In this document: positions 35,542-43,626 of the stretch, piece by piece
How positions within the stretch are numbered: the first letter of the stretch is position 1
Layout of the letters: each line of letters opens with the position of its first letter
Origin: Spirochaetae bacterium HGW-Spirochaetae-4
Lineage (GTDB): Bacteria; Spirochaetota; Spirochaetia; Sphaerochaetales; Sphaerochaetaceae
Length of the DNA: 64,000 nt
Direction: 5' to 3'
Assembly (NCBI GenBank): GCA_002839335.1
Contig: PGXU01000001.1
Span: forward strand, 101,687-165,686
Translations under genes and position numbers: made by a program
The notes under the pieces: model-generated
Database searches by the model: none
What the model was told of the DNA's origin: nothing
What the model saw: only the letters and a program-made list of their open reading frames with translations

Positions 35542-36299
35542 TGCCCGTATTGTTCGTAGGCCACGGTTCTCCAATGAATGCCATCGGCGAGAACCATATA
35601 ACCCAAGGGTGGCGTTCGATGGTCGTATCGTGCGATACGCCCACTGCGATCCTCTGCATTTCCGCACATTGGTACACCAAGGGGACGCGGGTGTTATCCT
35701 CGGAGCTTCCGAGGACTATCCATGATTTCTATGGATTTCCACGAGAATTGTATGCCCTTTCCTATCCTGCTCCCGGGGATGTCGGACTGGCAAGACGTAT
35801 CGGGAAGCTGTTGGGAAAATCGGTGACAGCCGACGATTCATGGGGATTGGACCATGGCACCTGGAGTGTGCTCCGGCACCTGTATCCCGAAGCCGATATC
35901 CCGGTGGTCCAACTCTCCATCGACGCCCATGCCTCCGCCCAGGCCCTGTACGACCAGGGGATGAAGCTGGGTGCTTTGCGTGACGAGGGAGTACTGGTTG
36001 TCGGTTCGGGAAATATCGTGCACAACCTCGCGTTGGTGGATATGGACATGGCGGGTGGTTTTCCCTGGGCGATCGAGTTCGATGCCTATATCCGCGACAA
36101 CATCGTCGGGCATCGGCATGAGGGGGTCTTAGACTACCGGCAGGCTGGAGCGTGTGCCGAGGATGCCTTCTGGACACGTGAACACTTCGACCCGCTGTTG
36201 GTGGCCTTGGGTGCCGCCGGTTGTGATGGTGCGGTTGCCATCTACAACGAGGTTTTCTTCGCAGGTTCGGTGTCCATGACCTCCTATAGGTTCGGATAG
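35538..36299 (+). CDS. DODA-type extradiol ring-cleavage dioxygenase family protein (YgiD-like)
   Basis: The 253-residue protein matches class III extradiol dioxygenases of the YgiD/DODA group: LFVGHGSPMNAI at the N-terminus, CISAHWYTKGTRV, WGLDHGTWSVLRHLYPEADIPVVQLSID and VVGSGNIVHNL, which carry the metal-binding His residues. Relatives open catechol rings (for example DOPA) using oxygen and Fe or Zn. In an anaerobe the physiological substrate is unclear. Start overlaps the pirin stop. Confidence 0.9.
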   Translation: MMPVLFVGHGSPMNAIGENHITQGWRSMVVSCDTPTAILCISAHWYTKGTRVLSSELPRTIHDFYGFPRELYALSYPAPGDVGLARRIGKLLGKSVTADDSWGLDHGTWSVLRHLYPEADIPVVQLSIDAHASAQALYDQGMKLGALRDEGVLVVGSGNIVHNLALVDMDMAGGFPWAIEFDAYIRDNIVGHRHEGVLDYRQAGACAEDAFWTREHFDPLLVALGAAGCDGAVAIYNEVFFAGSVSMTSYRFG

Positions 36300-36305
36300 T
36301 CAATT

Positions 36306-36339
36306 ATACTAGCTTTAATAATAAAGCATAGTATTTTTT
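36306..36339 (+). terminator. Terminator after the pirin-dioxygenase unit
   Basis: ATACTA-GCTTT-AATAAT-AAAGC-(A)-TAGTAT followed by five T residues. The remaining 106 bp before the next gene shows nothing distinct. Confidence 0.85.
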
Positions 36340-36445
36340 CACCGGCTATTCTCCTGAAGCGAAAACAGCCCCTCTGGTCAATTCATGCCATTGTTTTTCC
36401 CTATGGTCTTGCCTAAGCTTTACACAACCTGGAGGGAAAGTTGCC

Positions 36446-37147
36446 ATGAATAGGGAAATACGGAAGATACGGGTATTCGGAGATTCTATCTTGAAAGGTG
36501 TGGTGTATCGGGAGGACGACGACCGGTATGTCCCCATCGGGCACAATGGGTTCGACCGGTTGGGACGGTATCTCGGTATCGAGTTCCAGAACAATGCCAT
36601 GTTCGGTTGTACGGTTACCAAGGGAATGCAGATGCTCCAGAAAGCAATTGCCAAAGGCATTGGATGCGACAGTGTCCTGCTGGAGTACGGCGGCAACGAT
36701 TGTGATTTCCTGTGGGATGAAGTCGCGGCCCAACCTGATATCGACCATTTACCCAAGACTCCATTGGAGAACTTCGAGAGCACCTTGAAGGATATGATCG
36801 CGCAACTCAAGTCGATCCATGTGGTTCCCGTGCTCATGACACTTCCCCCGATCGATTCGGTCCGCTACCTCTACCATATCTGCCGGAAGGGGTTGGATCG
36901 TGCCAATATCATCAAATGGTTGGGCGATATCCACAACATCGAGCGACGTCAGGAACTCTACTCCCTGAGGGTCGCAACCGTCGCTTTGGAAACACACACC
37001 CAATTGATCGATATCCGCAGCGGATTCCTTGCCAGAAAGGATTGCTCGTCGCTCATATGTGCGGATGGCATCCATCCGAACGCGAAGGGGCATGCATTGA
37101 TCATGGAACTGTTGGCAGACCACCATGTCGTGAAGATTCCGGCGTAG
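36446..37147 (+). CDS. SGNH/GDSL-type hydrolase
   Basis: TGGAGGGAAAG precedes the ATG. The 233-residue protein carries the SGNH blocks: RVFGDSILKG (nucleophile Ser), LLEYGGNDCDF (oxyanion Asn) and ICADGIHPNAKGH (Asp and His). There is no signal peptide, so it acts in the cytoplasm as an esterase, lipase or carbohydrate deacetylase; substrate unknown. It stands alone between a terminator and the convergent GGDEF gene. Confidence 0.87.
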   Translation: MNREIRKIRVFGDSILKGVVYREDDDRYVPIGHNGFDRLGRYLGIEFQNNAMFGCTVTKGMQMLQKAIAKGIGCDSVLLEYGGNDCDFLWDEVAAQPDIDHLPKTPLENFESTLKDMIAQLKSIHVVPVLMTLPPIDSVRYLYHICRKGLDRANIIKWLGDIHNIERRQELYSLRVATVALETHTQLIDIRSGFLARKDCSSLICADGIHPNAKGHALIMELLADHHVVKIPA

Positions 37148-37151
37148 TGCA

Positions 37152-38366
37152 TCACCCGCCGACGAACTGGTTCCGCCCGTTTTGTTTTGCGGTATAGAGA
37201 TTCAGGTCCACTTCACGGAGTATATCCCTGATCGATTCCTTCCCGTTGCCAAAGGCATAACCACTTGAAATACGCACATTGAGGTCCGCGACTCCCAATC
37301 TGGCAGCCCAGTCATACGTTGCCACGGCGGTATGGATCCGTTGGATAAGCTTGGCTGCCTCGTCGGACGATACATTCCGTACGATGAAGAAGAATTCATC
37401 GCCACCCCACCTGCCTACCTGATCATGTTCACGAATCAAGCTGGAAAAGATATTCGCCAGGTGGATAAGTACCGAATCTCCCGTCTCATGACCGTAGGTA
37501 TCGTTGATGCTCTTGAAATCATCCACATCCACCATGTTCACCATACAGCGGTTCGGCTCTTCCCCCTGGTCCATTAGTAGTTCCAAATAGGTTTCCAGCG
37601 TACTCCTGTTGAGAATCCCGGTGAGTCCGTCATGCTCGGCGAGAACCTTGAGCTCCCCCATGATCCTATCCTTGTCCCGACCATCCTTGGCCAGATCGCT
37701 GAGCAAGCTGTTGTTTGTCAGCATAAGGATACTAAAGTTGACACCGACGAGGAGTCCGAGTGTAAGGAATTGGCTTATCCGCAACAACGGTGAATCGAAC
37801 GTTTGGAGCAAATCCCCTTTGACCAGGGACGTGATGTCAGAGGCAATCCTGAGACAGTAGAAGAGTGTCAGGATGCTATAGATTGCCAGGAGCAAACGGA
37901 AGGGTCGGACAAACCAGGGATTCAGATCCCGATTCTTCCACAACAGCGACAGGTATCTGGTGGAGATGAACAGGACGGCAAGTCCATAGATAAGGGAGCG
38001 AATATAGCCATTGTTGGCGAAATTCACGCTCCAGACGATAACAATGCCCATGACCGCGAGAAAGGCATAGTAGAATCTCCTGTGTATGCGGGTGTGTGTG
38101 AATGCTGCCAGTCCAAAATAGAAGAAGATGGCGCCTATGCTGGATAAAAGGTATCCGATAGTAGTGGCAAGCTGACCATTCCGGACGATGCCCGATATCG
38201 CGATACCCTTTCCCACGACTTGCAACACAAGGTTGATGGTCCAGTACCCCAAACCAGCGACATGGTCACGGTTTCCTAGCCAGAGGGTGAAAAAGAATAT
38301 TGCGAACATTCCGTAGAAAAACAGACTGAAGAAGGAAATAGTCGATTGATCGTAGGGAAACATCAT
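37152..38366 (-). CDS. Membrane-bound GGDEF diguanylate cyclase
   Basis: The 404-residue protein has six or seven TM helices in the first 230 residues, then a complete GGDEF domain: LTGILNRSTLETYLE, DVDDFKSINDTYGHETGD and the active site GRWGGDEFFF. The product-inhibition site REHD lies exactly five residues before GGDEF, so feedback control by c-di-GMP is expected. Two ATG codons (38366, 38363) are adjacent, preceded by GAGAGG. Upstream lies a strong promoter and about 180 nt of structured leader. Confidence 0.94.
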   Translation of the reverse strand: MMFPYDQSTISFFSLFFYGMFAIFFFTLWLGNRDHVAGLGYWTINLVLQVVGKGIAISGIVRNGQLATTIGYLLSSIGAIFFYFGLAAFTHTRIHRRFYYAFLAVMGIVIVWSVNFANNGYIRSLIYGLAVLFISTRYLSLLWKNRDLNPWFVRPFRLLLAIYSILTLFYCLRIASDITSLVKGDLLQTFDSPLLRISQFLTLGLLVGVNFSILMLTNNSLLSDLAKDGRDKDRIMGELKVLAEHDGLTGILNRSTLETYLELLMDQGEEPNRCMVNMVDVDDFKSINDTYGHETGDSVLIHLANIFSSLIREHDQVGRWGGDEFFFIVRNVSSDEAAKLIQRIHTAVATYDWAARLGVADLNVRISSGYAFGNGKESIRDILREVDLNLYTAKQNGRNQFVGG

Positions 38367-38431
38367 AGGAGGATTACCTCTCGGAATGCATTGCTACCCG
38401 TCAATATAGGTGATTCCCCCAACCAAGTAAA

Positions 38432-38541
38432 GCCTGCCGGAACGGTAGGCATGTTCGTTGGACATAAGAAAGACCGTACGTTCCCTCTCCCCCGATAGGA
38501 AACACACGGTCTACAGAACAATGACCCGGAACCAAGAACAT
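38432..38541 (-). ncRNA. Structured 5' leader of the GGDEF gene (candidate riboswitch or small RNA)
   Basis: Reading the minus strand, ATGTTCTTGG (38541-38532) pairs with CCAA-c-GAACAT (38461-38451), closing a domain. Inside it AGACCGT/ACGGTCT and GTTTCC/GGGAAC form a long hairpin. Immediately after comes GCCTACCG-TTC-CGGCAGGC followed by TTTACTT, which resembles a weak terminator. The aptamer-like domain plus following hairpin is the usual riboswitch layout. I could not match it to a known c-di-GMP or other class. Pairing was found by eye. Confidence 0.45.
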
Positions 38542-38553
38542 CCAGATACTTGG

Positions 38554-38582
38554 ACTATACCGTGGATTGTGACATAGGTCAA
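38554..38582 (-). promoter_or_regulatory. Promoter of the GGDEF leader transcript
   Basis: TTGACC and TATAGT are separated by exactly 17 bp on the minus strand. Predicted transcription starts near 38547, about 180 nt before the GGDEF start codon. Confidence 0.65.
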
Positions 38583-38691
38583 TCGCAATGTATTCAATTG
38601 GTAATATATTACAGGGAAGGACATGTGAAATTCCGCTATGGACCACACATCGAACACCACTTGACGAAGTGGTATGAGCGGGAGTAGGCTA

Positions 38692-38717
38692 TTAATGTTA
38701 GCAATAGCTAACATTAA
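38692..38717. promoter_or_regulatory. Perfect palindrome touching the flavodoxin ribosome-binding site
   Basis: Eleven-bp perfect arms (TTAATGTTAGC / GCTAACATTAA) around AATA, ending at the AAGGAG of the flavodoxin gene. It is most likely an operator for a dimeric repressor; a hairpin hiding the ribosome-binding site is also possible. Confidence 0.6.
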
Positions 38718-38728
38718 GGAGTTGTCCT

Positions 38729-39151
38729 ATGCGTATCGCAATCATATATTGGAGCGGGACCGGAAACACCGAGTCCATGGCAACGTTGATAGCAGAGGGG
38801 GCACGGGAGGACGGTGCCGAAGTGGAGGTGCTGCCGGTATCCCAATGCGACGCCGATATTCTCACCAAATACGACCGGTTTGCCTTCGGATGTCCATCGA
38901 TGGGGGACGAGGAGCTTGAGGATATGGAGTTCGAACCTTTCTTCGCGGGCATCGAATCGGGCTTGGCAGGAAAACACGTGGCCTTGTTCGGTTCCTACGG
39001 TTGGGGAGACGGACAATGGATGCGCGACTGGGAACAACGCGTCATTGCCAACGGTGCGAAACTTTTCGAGGAGGGGCTGGCGATCCAGGAAGATCCTAGT
39101 GACGAAGCCGACGACTGCAGGGCCTTCGGATCGCGTTTCTCGGCTGTATGA
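38729..39151 (+). CDS. Flavodoxin
   Basis: The 140-residue short-chain flavodoxin begins IIYWSGTGNTESMA, the FMN phosphate loop, and has FGCPSMGDEELED and ALFGSYGWGDGQWM for the isoalloxazine-binding loops. It carries low-potential electrons when iron is short. TAAGGAG precedes the ATG, and a perfect palindrome directly upstream suggests tight control, possibly by iron or oxygen status. The stop is 3 bp from the convergent methyltransferase gene. Confidence 0.95.
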   Translation: MRIAIIYWSGTGNTESMATLIAEGAREDGAEVEVLPVSQCDADILTKYDRFAFGCPSMGDEELEDMEFEPFFAGIESGLAGKHVALFGSYGWGDGQWMRDWEQRVIANGAKLFEEGLAIQEDPSDEADDCRAFGSRFSAV

Positions 39152-39154
39152 CCG

Positions 39155-39640
39155 TCAACCCTTTGTTGCGAGGACCGATCGTTCCAGATCGAGCAGCCGC
39201 TTCTTGAGGGCGAGCCCACCACCATAGCCCACGAGGGAACCGTCCGCTCCGATGACACGGTGGCAGGGAATGATGAATGAGATGGGATTGTGGTGGTTTG
39301 CCATGCCCACGGCCCGTACTGCCTTGGGATTTCCTATGGCGATCGCGATATCCTTGTAGCTGCACGTTTGTCCATAGGGAATCTGCGTGAGTGCCTTCCA
39401 CACCGATTGCTGGAAGGCCGTTCCGTGCGGTGCCAACGGGAGGGTGAAGGTTTGCCGCTGACCACGCAGGTATTGCCGCATCTGGTCAGCCGCTTGGGCT
39501 ATGAGGGGAGTCTCCTCCTCCCGTGCCTGGAAGGTGACAGGTGCGTCCGGTCCCGTGAAGACATCGGTAATGGCCCCGTTCTCCTCGGCAATCACCAGAT
39601 CCCCGATATCCGTTGTATAGACTGCATAACGTTTTTCCAT
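39155..39640 (-). CDS. ogt: Methylated-DNA--[protein]-cysteine S-methyltransferase
   Basis: The 161-residue protein has the alkyltransferase core: FQQSVWKALTQIPYGQTCSYKDIA (helix-turn-helix), AVGMANHHNPISFIIPCHRVIGADGSLVGYGGGL with the acceptor Cys in PCHRV, and LLDLE at the end. It directly repairs O6-alkylguanine by a suicidal alkyl transfer. It is single-domain (Ogt type) without an Ada regulatory part. It lies 15 bp after the EamA permease gene and may be cotranscribed with it. Confidence 0.94.
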   Translation of the reverse strand: MEKRYAVYTTDIGDLVIAEENGAITDVFTGPDAPVTFQAREEETPLIAQAADQMRQYLRGQRQTFTLPLAPHGTAFQQSVWKALTQIPYGQTCSYKDIAIAIGNPKAVRAVGMANHHNPISFIIPCHRVIGADGSLVGYGGGLALKKRLLDLERSVLATKG

Positions 39641-39655
39641 GATAGAAACGTATCA

Positions 39656-40573
39656 TCAAGTGCGGTGGTTGTATAGCCTTGTACCCCGTTCCGCCAAACG
39701 GTGCCGGTTGTTGAACAGGATCACTCCGAACAGGATCGTCGCACCCCCGACAATCGTCCCGGTATCGGGAACATCCCCGATGAGCAGGATCTCGAGGAAT
39801 GTGGACAGCAGTGGCGTCACGAACATGAAATTGGTCACATCGCCGATATGGTGTGCGATGGAGAGTGCGCGTGTCCACAACATGAATCCGATCGCACTGG
39901 GAAAGACGCCCATGAACACGACAGCGGCGATTGGTTGCCAAGGAGCCGTGGCGAGTGTCTGGACCGCTTCGGGTAGGAACGGCATCAGCAGCAACGTCGA
40001 GGCTACAATGCTATAGACCGTCGATTGCAGGGGCGTGTACTTTTTGGTCGAGAACCGTTGGATGAGGTTGTAGGCGGCGAAACTGACGGCGGCCGCGAGC
40101 ATCCATGCAAGACCCCACCCGATGGAGACTTCCCGTTCCCACAGGGTGAGCATGAGGATACCCGAGAACTCCACCACGACAGCGATCCATCCGATTCCCC
40201 CCAAGTGCTCCTTGAAGAGTATCGTCGCGAAGAGGGCCGCGATAACCGGTACCGTAGCGGTGACGACACTTGCCGTAGCCGCCGAAATGGTGGTCATGGC
40301 AATATTGAACAGGATCTGGTACAAGGCGAAGCCCAGCGCTCCCAATCCAAGGAATTGTGGCACGTCCCTGAGCCGTGGAAGTCCTATGCGTTTCACGAAT
40401 CCGATGATGATGAGGACAATGGCCGCAAAACCATATCTGAGCAGTCCCAACGGTAGCGGTGCGATGTGACGGACCGCTATGCGCGTGAATACGAACCCAG
40501 TCGACCAGAGCATGACGGTCGAGAAGGCGAGTATCAGTGCAGTGCGGTTGGGAGAATCCTGTGTATGTTGCAT
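39656..40573 (-). CDS. EamA-family (DMT superfamily) permease
   Basis: ATG 40573 (MQHTQDSPNRTALILAF) is the likely start, though its ribosome-binding site is weak. The 305-residue protein has ten TM helices in two EamA repeats, with VMLWSTGFVFTRIAVRH and LLRYGFAAIVLI in the first and AAVSFAAYNLIQRFSTKKY in the second. Such proteins export metabolites or amino acids; the substrate cannot be read from sequence. The upstream region is shared with the divergent TctC gene. Confidence 0.88.
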   Translation of the reverse strand: MQHTQDSPNRTALILAFSTVMLWSTGFVFTRIAVRHIAPLPLGLLRYGFAAIVLIIIGFVKRIGLPRLRDVPQFLGLGALGFALYQILFNIAMTTISAATASVVTATVPVIAALFATILFKEHLGGIGWIAVVVEFSGILMLTLWEREVSIGWGLAWMLAAAVSFAAYNLIQRFSTKKYTPLQSTVYSIVASTLLLMPFLPEAVQTLATAPWQPIAAVVFMGVFPSAIGFMLWTRALSIAHHIGDVTNFMFVTPLLSTFLEILLIGDVPDTGTIVGGATILFGVILFNNRHRLAERGTRLYNHRT

Positions 40574-40640
40574 CAAGGTGTACTCTAGAGCTTTTCCTTT
40601 CGGCAATCAATAGCTGGACAAGGCGGCACGATGCTGTATT

Positions 40641-41618
40641 ATGGTACGGATGAAAGTGAAATATAGCGCTGGCTTCTACTGCATTGTGCTCCTGCTGTCT
40701 ATTGCTTCCCTTTCGGCACGAGGTACTCATGAAGACGGATTCGTTCCGACCAGGTCTGTGGAAGTCGTGGTCCCGGCCGCCGAAGGTGGTGGGAGCGACT
40801 TGCTGGCCACAACCATCGTGGATATTGTTCAGCAACACCACTTGACCGAAGTACCGTTGACCATTGCACACAGACCGGGAGGTTCCGGTTCCGCGGGATT
40901 CGCCTACGCCAACAGTCGGCCTGATCCCGACCATACCCTGATGGTGGTGAATACCCCGCATCTGCTGGTATTGCACGATGGTGGAAGGAACCGACACCTG
41001 GTACCGATCGCACGGCTTGCCGTGGACCCGATCCTGTTTGTCGTTCCTTCCGATAGTCCATATCGCGAATTCAACGATCTGTGCACCCAAACCGGAGGCT
41101 TGGACCTGTTGGTCGGCACTGCCGATAGCTTCGACCGCTATTGTGTATTGCAGCTGAACGCCAAGCTTGCCGGCAACCTGAGGACAATCTATTACAACAG
41201 TTCCTCGTTCATCGTCACCGGCATGACCCACGGGCAGCTCGACGCAGGTATCCTCAATCCGTCGGAGGCTGTGGAAGGTATCGCTTCAGGCAAACTCAGG
41301 GTGTTGGCGGCTTTCACACCCATCGTTCCATCGGATATGGTTCCCGCGGTGCCGACATTGGCCGAATTGGGAATCGATGGGCTCGATTACGAGATATCAC
41401 GGTATGTGATGGGCTCTCCTGCAATGAGTAACGAGGCGAGGGCCTATTGGCATGGGGTTTTCTCCAACCTTGTGCAAGAGCCCGACTGGATCGATGGATA
41501 TGTCCGGGCCAATTTGCTCTCCGAGGCTTTCTTGGATATGGATGAAACGCAAACGTATCTGGTGGACATCGAGTTGCCATGGGTACGGGAAATCTGGGAG
41601 AGCGGGTTCCTGCAGTAG
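40641..41618 (+). CDS. TctC/Bug-family periplasmic solute-binding protein (orphan)
   Basis: The 325-residue protein has an N-terminal signal (about 5-26) and the tripartite tricarboxylate transporter receptor pattern: VEVVVPAAEGGGSDLLATTIV, PGGSGSAGFAYANSRPDPDHTLMVV and LDAGILNPSEAVEGIASGKLRVLA. The family binds carboxylates for TctAB membrane partners, but none is nearby. Starts at 40641 and 40650 are both possible with weak ribosome-binding sites. It may work with a distant TctAB pair or as a sensor protein. Confidence 0.83.
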   Translation: MVRMKVKYSAGFYCIVLLLSIASLSARGTHEDGFVPTRSVEVVVPAAEGGGSDLLATTIVDIVQQHHLTEVPLTIAHRPGGSGSAGFAYANSRPDPDHTLMVVNTPHLLVLHDGGRNRHLVPIARLAVDPILFVVPSDSPYREFNDLCTQTGGLDLLVGTADSFDRYCVLQLNAKLAGNLRTIYYNSSSFIVTGMTHGQLDAGILNPSEAVEGIASGKLRVLAAFTPIVPSDMVPAVPTLAELGIDGLDYEISRYVMGSPAMSNEARAYWHGVFSNLVQEPDWIDGYVRANLLSEAFLDMDETQTYLVDIELPWVREIWESGFLQ

Positions 41619-41619
41619 A

Positions 41620-41649
41620 AATAAAACAGGTGTTCCTCCGCGGAACACC
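41620..41649 (-). terminator. Terminator between tctC and the glutaredoxin gene
   Basis: GGTGTTCC-(TCCGC)-GGAACACC. On the minus strand TGTTTTATTT follows, so it mainly ends the glutaredoxin transcript and may work in both directions. Confidence 0.65.
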
Positions 41650-41682
41650 CGTTGTTGTTCGATCGAACCGATCTGTACCCGA

Positions 41683-41913
41683 TTAGTGTTTGAGTGCTTG
41701 GTCGATTGCCGCGCGGTCGAAACCGACAATGATCTTGCCATTCACATCCAGGACGGGAACTCCCATCTGCCCGGATTTGCGGACCATTTCCTGTGCCTTC
41801 TCGGAATTCGAAGCGACGTTGTACTCGGTGTAGGGAACGTTGTTGTTCTGCAAGTAACTCTTTGCCATCCGGCAAAATCCACAGGTCGGTGTGCTATACA
41901 ATGTGACAGCCAT
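41683..41913 (-). CDS. Glutaredoxin-like protein (NrdH/Uxx-type)
   Basis: ATG 41913 follows AAGGAGGCC; the longer track frame is not needed. The 76-residue product is a minimal thioredoxin fold: VTLYSTPTCGFCRMAKSYL with a CGFC active site, GQMGVPVLDVNGKIIVGFD with the cis-Pro, and DQALKH at the end. It is a small dithiol glutaredoxin or NrdH-like reductase in the cytoplasm. It is divergent from the rubredoxin-like gene. Confidence 0.92.
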   Translation of the reverse strand: MAVTLYSTPTCGFCRMAKSYLQNNNVPYTEYNVASNSEKAQEMVRKSGQMGVPVLDVNGKIIVGFDRAAIDQALKH

Positions 41914-42056
41914 GATAGGCCTCCTTAATTTGGTTTCTGTTTTATGCACATAACATACCTAGTCCTCCATGGTTCGGTCAACAAAAGAGTTGGTGACAAC
42001 ATCACCGAGCGGTGGTAGCATACTGGTAAGCTGTATATATAAAGGAGGAGCACCCC

Positions 42057-42509
42057 ATGGAATACAAGGAACCCCATACGAACGGAGCCTTGGCGGCAAT
42101 CTGCACCAACTTGTCGAAGGCTTGCGACAAGCAGATGCGTCCGACCGAAGCCGGACTGTTCGACAAGCTCGCCTCATATTTCAGTCAAAGCGCTGGAGTC
42201 GCCGGACCGGTCTCGATCAACGATTTGGATGCCAATATCGCGGCCGATACCGAAAGTGGCTACATTGCGGTGGAAAGCCGTGCCCAGCAAGTCGGCGACC
42301 GGGGAGCGCTCCGCTGCGTGACGTGGGGAAAAAAGGTGACCGCGATCCACAAATCGGTGCTGGTCCGTTATGCGAAACAGGGTGATGCCTTGATGGAGGG
42401 CAGCAATCTCTACGTGTGCGAAGCGTGCGGGTTCATTGCGATAGCCAAGGAAGTGCCCGGGCTTTGTCCGATTTGCAAAGCTCCAGCATCACGTTTCACC
42501 AAAATCTAA
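42057..42509 (+). CDS. Protein with C-terminal rubredoxin-like domain
   Basis: AAAGGAGGAGCACCCC precedes the ATG. The 150-residue product ends in a rubredoxin-like iron site (YVCEACGFIAIAKEVPGLCPICKAPASRF), as in rubrerythrin. The N-terminal 110 residues are helical with GLFDKLASYF and a later ALRCVTWGKKVTAIHKS block, and lack the di-iron ExxH motifs. It is probably an electron carrier for the oxidative-stress enzymes. It is followed 12 bp later by a ferredoxin gene, likely in one operon. Confidence 0.82.
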   Translation: MEYKEPHTNGALAAICTNLSKACDKQMRPTEAGLFDKLASYFSQSAGVAGPVSINDLDANIAADTESGYIAVESRAQQVGDRGALRCVTWGKKVTAIHKSVLVRYAKQGDALMEGSNLYVCEACGFIAIAKEVPGLCPICKAPASRFTKI

Positions 42510-42521
42510 TTGGAGGTTGCC

Positions 42522-43001
42522 ATGCACGCCGCAAGAAATATTGCATTATGTACCAAGGATTGCCTGTGCCTGTTCGTCTGTCCGACCGGCGCGACCGATA
42601 CGGAAAATGGACAGATAGACTTTTCCAGATGTCTCGACGGCTGCCGTCTCTGTGTCGATGCTTGTCCGTCGCATGCCCTCTATCTGGTATTCGACCGGTA
42701 CCCGGTGAAACCACAGAAGGATGCGGTCGTCGCCTCGGCCCTCGACAACCTGTTGGAGAGCAAGGTGAAGCAGGAATTGATAGGGACGGCTCTGGCCCAA
42801 GGAGAGAACGGAGGAGCCAAATTGGCCAAGGCGATCGCACATTCGAATCGCGTCTTGGCCGAAGACTGCGCGCGGGAGGCCAGGTATATACTTCCACAGG
42901 GCAGTGAAACACGCAAACTGCTCACCGAACTGCTCGGACGGAGAGGGGATCCCGGATTTCCCGTGGATGCTGTCGAACAGTTGCTGGAGCTCCTCCAATA
43001 G
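42522..43001 (+). CDS. 4Fe-4S dicluster ferredoxin-like protein
   Basis: ATG 42522 follows TTGGAGGTTGCC; the track start is a TTG. The 159-residue protein has CTKDCLCLFVCPTGATDTENGQ and CLDGCRLCVDACPSHAL, giving Cys for two [4Fe-4S] clusters within the first 60 residues. A helical C-terminal region of about 100 residues with no clear motif follows. It probably passes electrons to or from the rubredoxin-like partner encoded upstream. Confidence 0.87.
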   Translation: MHAARNIALCTKDCLCLFVCPTGATDTENGQIDFSRCLDGCRLCVDACPSHALYLVFDRYPVKPQKDAVVASALDNLLESKVKQELIGTALAQGENGGAKLAKAIAHSNRVLAEDCAREARYILPQGSETRKLLTELLGRRGDPGFPVDAVEQLLELLQ

Positions 43002-43009
43002 GGGCCCGG

Positions 43010-43504
43010 CTACTGTTGGAGCGTGTCCTCGCGGTAGAATTCGCACCTATCCTTGAACTCGCACCTCGGACAGGCCGAGCCGGGGCACTGCTTGAAATTC
43101 GAATCGACCGACTCCAATTGCTCGACATGCCAGGTGAGATCCTGGATCAAGGCCTGGATATCCTTGAGATGCTGCATTTCCTTGCTCAATAGCTTCCGAT
43201 ATTGTTTGAGCAGCTCCAACCGGCGTTTCTCTCCGGTCGAGTCCTCATTGCCGAGGCGTATGATCTCGGCGATCTCATCGAGCGACATGCCATAGTTCTT
43301 CAACTGTATGATCCTGGTGAGATAGACCAGGTCCTCGTCGGTATAATGGCGTTGGCTGCCGTCGGCCCGGTCCTGGGTCTTCAGCAGTCCGAGCGATTCA
43401 TAGTAGCGGACGGTACGGGTCGTCACATTGGCTTTCCTCGCCAGCTCTCCAATACGATATTGCTTCTTTTCCACGCTACCACCTGCATCTGTCGTTTTCT
43501 CCAT
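43010..43504 (-). CDS. MerR-family regulator with Cys-rich C-terminus
   Basis: The winged helix is YRIGELARKANVTTRTVRYYESLGLLKTQDRADGSQRHYTDEDL. The protein ends with CPGSACPRCEFKDRC, a C-x4-C-x2-C-x5-C cluster resembling but not equal to the SoxR [2Fe-2S] motif. ATG 43504 is used here; a GTG at 43474 has the better Shine-Dalgarno (AGGTGG) and may be the true start. About 164 residues. It is divergent from the dehydrogenase-kinase-aldolase-ABC operon, which it probably controls. Confidence 0.85.
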   Translation of the reverse strand: MEKTTDAGGSVEKKQYRIGELARKANVTTRTVRYYESLGLLKTQDRADGSQRHYTDEDLVYLTRIIQLKNYGMSLDEIAEIIRLGNEDSTGEKRRLELLKQYRKLLSKEMQHLKDIQALIQDLTWHVEQLESVDSNFKQCPGSACPRCEFKDRCEFYREDTLQQ

Positions 43505-43542
43505 GATACCACAGCAGGATATCCTGTTCCAGAAGTTTCCCC

Positions 43543-43603
43543 TTGACAGATGGGAAGATCGGCTGCACACTGTCGTTAAGTTAAAATTAACGTTAAACGT
43601 AAA
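43543..43603. promoter_or_regulatory. Divergent MerR / sugar-operon control region
   Basis: TTGACA (43543-43548) reads toward the operon. Downstream are an inverted repeat GTTAA-AA-TTAAC (43580-43591) and three CGTTAA/CGTAAA direct repeats. Probable regulator sites; no ideal -10 box could be fixed. Confidence 0.45.
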
Positions 43604-43626
43604 CTTTACAGACAAAGAGGCCGTGC

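Noticed and set aside
38423-38553. 6S RNA interpretation of the structured region
   Set aside because: The outermost CCAAGTA/TACTTGG helix would lie partly before the predicted transcription start, and the length is short for 6S RNA. A leader element is more likely.
38511-38714. 67-residue minus-strand ORF and neighbouring short ORFs upstream of the GGDEF gene
   Set aside because: They overlap the leader promoter and paired regions and have no ribosome-binding site or protein-like pattern.
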